Source: Nitrospira sp. bin75 (lineage in GTDB: Bacteria > Nitrospirota > Nitrospiria > Nitrospirales > UBA8639). Taken from it: a stretch of 64,000 nucleotides of DNA. The DNA lies in the NCBI GenBank assembly GCA_002238765.1, contig MPMZ01000008.1, positions 1 through 64,000 of the forward strand, in the 5' to 3' direction. Shown here piece after piece: positions 61,885 to 64,000 of this stretch (position 1 is its first letter; every line of letters begins with the position of its first letter). Position numbers and translations under genes: made by a program. The notes beneath the pieces were generated by a model that was given only the letters and a program-made list of their open reading frames with translations, made no database searches and was not told where the DNA came from.

Positions 61885-62960
61885 ACCGCTCGACCGCTCT
61901 CCCTCCTTCAGGGATGAGCACATCTTCCAAGCGTGACTCCCTCAAGACCATCGGAGAATTCGGTCTCATCCGACAACTACAACAACAGTGGCCCACGTCC
62001 TCTCCCTGTATCGTCAAGGGGATCGGCGATGATGCCGCCGTTCTGAACGCACGTCAGGGGCAACAGTTTCTTATCAGTACCGACGTTTCTATTGAGGGGG
62101 TCCATTTCGACCTTGCCTTTCACACACCGAAGGACGTGGGGTGGCGAGCGGGAGTGGCCAACCTCAGTGACGTCGCGGCCATGGGGGGAACCCCGCTGTA
62201 CGTGCTCGTCTCAATAGCCGTTCCCGTCCGGACTCCTCCCAAGAACATTCGAGCACTCTATCGAGGGCTGCAAGACGCCTGCGCCCCCTGCAACGTGGAA
62301 TTGATCGGCGGAGACACCTCCTCGTCTCCGTCGCATGTGTTTCTGAGCCTGACCATTGTGGGGTCCGTCCGAGCGAATCGTGCGCTCACCAGACACGGGG
62401 CTGAAGTCGGCGATCGCCTTTACGTGACCGGGACCGTCGGTGATGCCAACGCCGGCCTCCGCATCCTGCAATCCCACTCGAACAACCTTCGACGGTTCAG
62501 CCCGTCGGCTGCTGAAAAATTTCTCATCCGGCGTCATAGACGACCCACCCCACGAATTCAGGTCGGGCAACTCCTGGTCGATCGAAACCTCGCGCACGCT
62601 GCCATCGATCTCTCCGATGGACTCTCGTCCGACGTTGGTCACGTCTGCGAAGAAAGTCAGGTGGGGGCCGAGATCAGGGGGGAGGCCCTTCCGCTCTCGT
62701 CCCCACTGCGTGCCTTTGCCAAACGGCATGACCTGGATCCCATGGAACTTGCGCTCCAGGGAGGGGAAGATTACGAACTCCTGTTTATCGCCCCCGCCAA
62801 ACACCATCAAAAAGTGTTACTCGTCTCCGAGCAGACCAAGGTGCCGATTTCCTGCATCGGTGAAATCAAACCGAAAACCTTCGGGCAACAACTTGAACTG
62901 CCCGGAGGCCGGATACAAAGACTTGCAACAATGAGTTTTCAGCACTTCAGCAGCCGGTAA
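61881..62960 (+). CDS. thiL: Thiamine-monophosphate kinase
   Basis: Phosphorylates thiamine monophosphate to the active diphosphate. DSLKTIGEFGLIRQLQQQWP, VKGIGDDAAVLNARQG (metal site), FLISTDVSIEGVHFDLAF, NLSDVAAMGGTPLYVLVS and LQGGEDYELLFIAPAK match ThiL. The GTG at 61881 overlaps the lon stop as GTGA; an ATG at 61914 is an alternative start giving 348 residues. Confidence 0.95.
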   Translation: MNRSTALPPSGMSTSSKRDSLKTIGEFGLIRQLQQQWPTSSPCIVKGIGDDAAVLNARQGQQFLISTDVSIEGVHFDLAFHTPKDVGWRAGVANLSDVAAMGGTPLYVLVSIAVPVRTPPKNIRALYRGLQDACAPCNVELIGGDTSSSPSHVFLSLTIVGSVRANRALTRHGAEVGDRLYVTGTVGDANAGLRILQSHSNNLRRFSPSAAEKFLIRRHRRPTPRIQVGQLLVDRNLAHAAIDLSDGLSSDVGHVCEESQVGAEIRGEALPLSSPLRAFAKRHDLDPMELALQGGEDYELLFIAPAKHHQKVLLVSEQTKVPISCIGEIKPKTFGQQLELPGGRIQRLATMSFQHFSSR

Positions 62961-62980
62961 CAGTTGCCGGTTCCCGCATC

Positions 62981-63448
62981 GTGGTGACGCCCAAATACTT
63001 TCGCGCCAAAATACGGGAGGCGCTCCACCTTGGAGAAACGCCTCAACGGACGGCCGTTGCGTTTGCGATCGGGGTCTTTATCGCGTTCACGCCAACCTAT
63101 GGACTGCATTGCGCCAGTGCCATTTTCCTGGCCTGGGCCTTCCGCCTGAATTTTCCCGCGCTCCTGGTCGGCACCCTCATCAACAACCCTTGGACAGTCG
63201 TACCGATTCTAGGCGCCACGATGTGGACGGGCTTTTTTCTGTTGCGCATGCCGGAAGTTCCGGACGTTTCCTGGGAACAGCTTTCCCTTGTCACACTCTA
63301 CGAATCGGTGCTGCCCTTTATTCTTCCGTTTACCCTAGGGGCACTCACTCTGAGCGTGCTGGGCGCCCTGCTGGCGTACCCTTTGGGGTTGTTCCTGATT
63401 ACCCGGTACCGCAAACAACACACCAACCTCCTTGCTCAAAAAATGTAG
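62981..63448 (+). CDS. DUF2062 membrane protein
   Basis: A 155-residue inner membrane protein of the DUF2062 family: LGETPQRTAVAFAIGVFIAF, FTPTYGLHCASAIFLAWAFR, NNPWTVVPILGATMWTGFFL and a last helix LLAYPLGLFLITRYR. Three to four membrane segments. The function is unknown; in some genomes it is fused to glycosyltransferases. GTG start at 62981 or 62984. Confidence 0.85.
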   Translation: MVTPKYFRAKIREALHLGETPQRTAVAFAIGVFIAFTPTYGLHCASAIFLAWAFRLNFPALLVGTLINNPWTVVPILGATMWTGFFLLRMPEVPDVSWEQLSLVTLYESVLPFILPFTLGALTLSVLGALLAYPLGLFLITRYRKQHTNLLAQKM

Positions 63449-63540
63449 AGCCGCGACTCCATCACGGGGACGCGGTGCCGGTTGTCCGTTCCATCACGCT
63501 ACGTTAAGATTTGCCTGAGAGTATTCTTCCGACGCAAGAC

Positions 63541-64000
63541 ATGATGGTCAAACCAATCCCTCACGACGTTTCCCTTATTGCCGATCCCATTCATCACTAC
63601 ATCCAATTTACGGTTCCTCATTCCCTATCGGGTACCGGCGAAACGACCGAAAAAGATCTCATCGATTCTCCCTGGCTCCAACGCCTTCGATACATCTATC
63701 AATTGCAGAGCGCACGATGGGTCTATCCCGCGGCGGAACACAGCCGGTTTCAGCATTCCCTGGGAGCCATGCATCTTGCCGGCCAATACGCGAAACACGT
63801 CTATCCGACCCTGGCCGAAACGGTTCGGGACGCTCCCACCCTCCCGTACGTCGAAGCATTGCTCAGGATCACCGCACTGCTCCACGACGTGGGGCACGGC
63901 CCGTTTTGTCATTTTTTCGACCACCACTTTCTTCAACAATACGGGTTATCCCACGAACACGTCAGTCAAGCCATTATCCGTCATGAAGTCGGCGCCCTGA
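63541..64000 (+). CDS. HD domain phosphohydrolase, truncated by window end
   Basis: The frame from the ATG at 63541 is open to the end of the window (153 codons). It has IHHYIQFTVPHSLSGTGETT, DLIDSPWLQRLRYIYQLQSA, HSRFQHSLGAMHLAGQYAKH and the HD motif ITALLHDVGHGPFCHFFDHH. This matches dNTPase/SAMHD-like and related HD phosphohydrolases. ATG ATG at 63541; the C-terminus lies outside. Confidence 0.9.
   Translation, partial: MMVKPIPHDVSLIADPIHHYIQFTVPHSLSGTGETTEKDLIDSPWLQRLRYIYQLQSARWVYPAAEHSRFQHSLGAMHLAGQYAKHVYPTLAETVRDAPTLPYVEALLRITALLHDVGHGPFCHFFDHHFLQQYGLSHEHVSQAIIRHEVGAL

Overview
The window looks like chromosome of a Gram-negative bacterium. The gene families and the operon order (BamA-OmpH-FabZ-LpxA-LpxI-Gfo/Idh-LpxB-MsbA-acyltransferase-WaaA-LpxK, plus a GldA/GldF/GldG-type ABC operon with a DUF4340 protein) suggest a Nitrospira-like member of the Nitrospirota. 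That placement is inference from gene content; no rRNA is present.

Layout. 1-3354 is a complete IS1595-family transposon with 24-bp inverted ends. It carries a glycosyltransferase and has cut off the 5' part of a TonB-dependent receptor (3355-4729). 4.7-19.8 kb is ordinary chromosome: a coiled-coil porin, an alanine/sodium symporter, DUF4301, acetyl-CoA synthetase, a Pal-like lipoprotein, the ABC operon, a cupin and a DsbA-like protein. 19919-35379 is a 15.5-kb genomic island in the 3' end of tRNA-Ser(GCU). It is bounded by 14-bp att repeats, with a tyrosine integrase at the left and AlpA and replication-relaxation proteins at the right. It holds likely defence genes (DUF4393/Abi-alpha, a GIY-YIG-like protein, a DUF697/small membrane protein/DUF4126 operon, a DUF3800 plus EVE-nuclease pair), about 0.9 kb of hairpin-dense sequence without a credible gene, and a second passenger transposon of the IS1 family (29929-33889, perfect 19-bp ends, 8-bp target duplication). 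35.4-46 kb holds an AAA ATPase/DUF4276 pair, a decayed HicAB pair and a surface-glycan gene cluster. 46-59 kb is the lipid A/outer membrane operon. 59-64 kb holds lon, thiL, a DUF2062 protein and an HD-domain protein cut by the window end.

The most unusual observation is that the two transposons, from unrelated IS families, share two non-transposase parts. One is a protein of about 155-160 residues with a conserved HPNxP...PxWNP...LW signature that resembles a ubiquitin-conjugating (E2/UBC) core. The other is a leader of about 180 nt in which one segment (GGCCCGAC) can pair either upstream or downstream, as in a riboswitch, ending at a ribosome binding site 98-104 nt past a conserved GGTAAATA. 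The genes behind the leaders are unrelated: a glycosyltransferase in one, and a small exported protein followed by an exported nuclease in the other.

Several conserved genes (porin, GldG-like, lipid A acyltransferase, one glycosyltransferase, one small gene in the glycan cluster) carry single apparent frameshifts. Two of these lie in homopolymers (G7 and A10), so sequencing or assembly error must be considered before reading biology into them.
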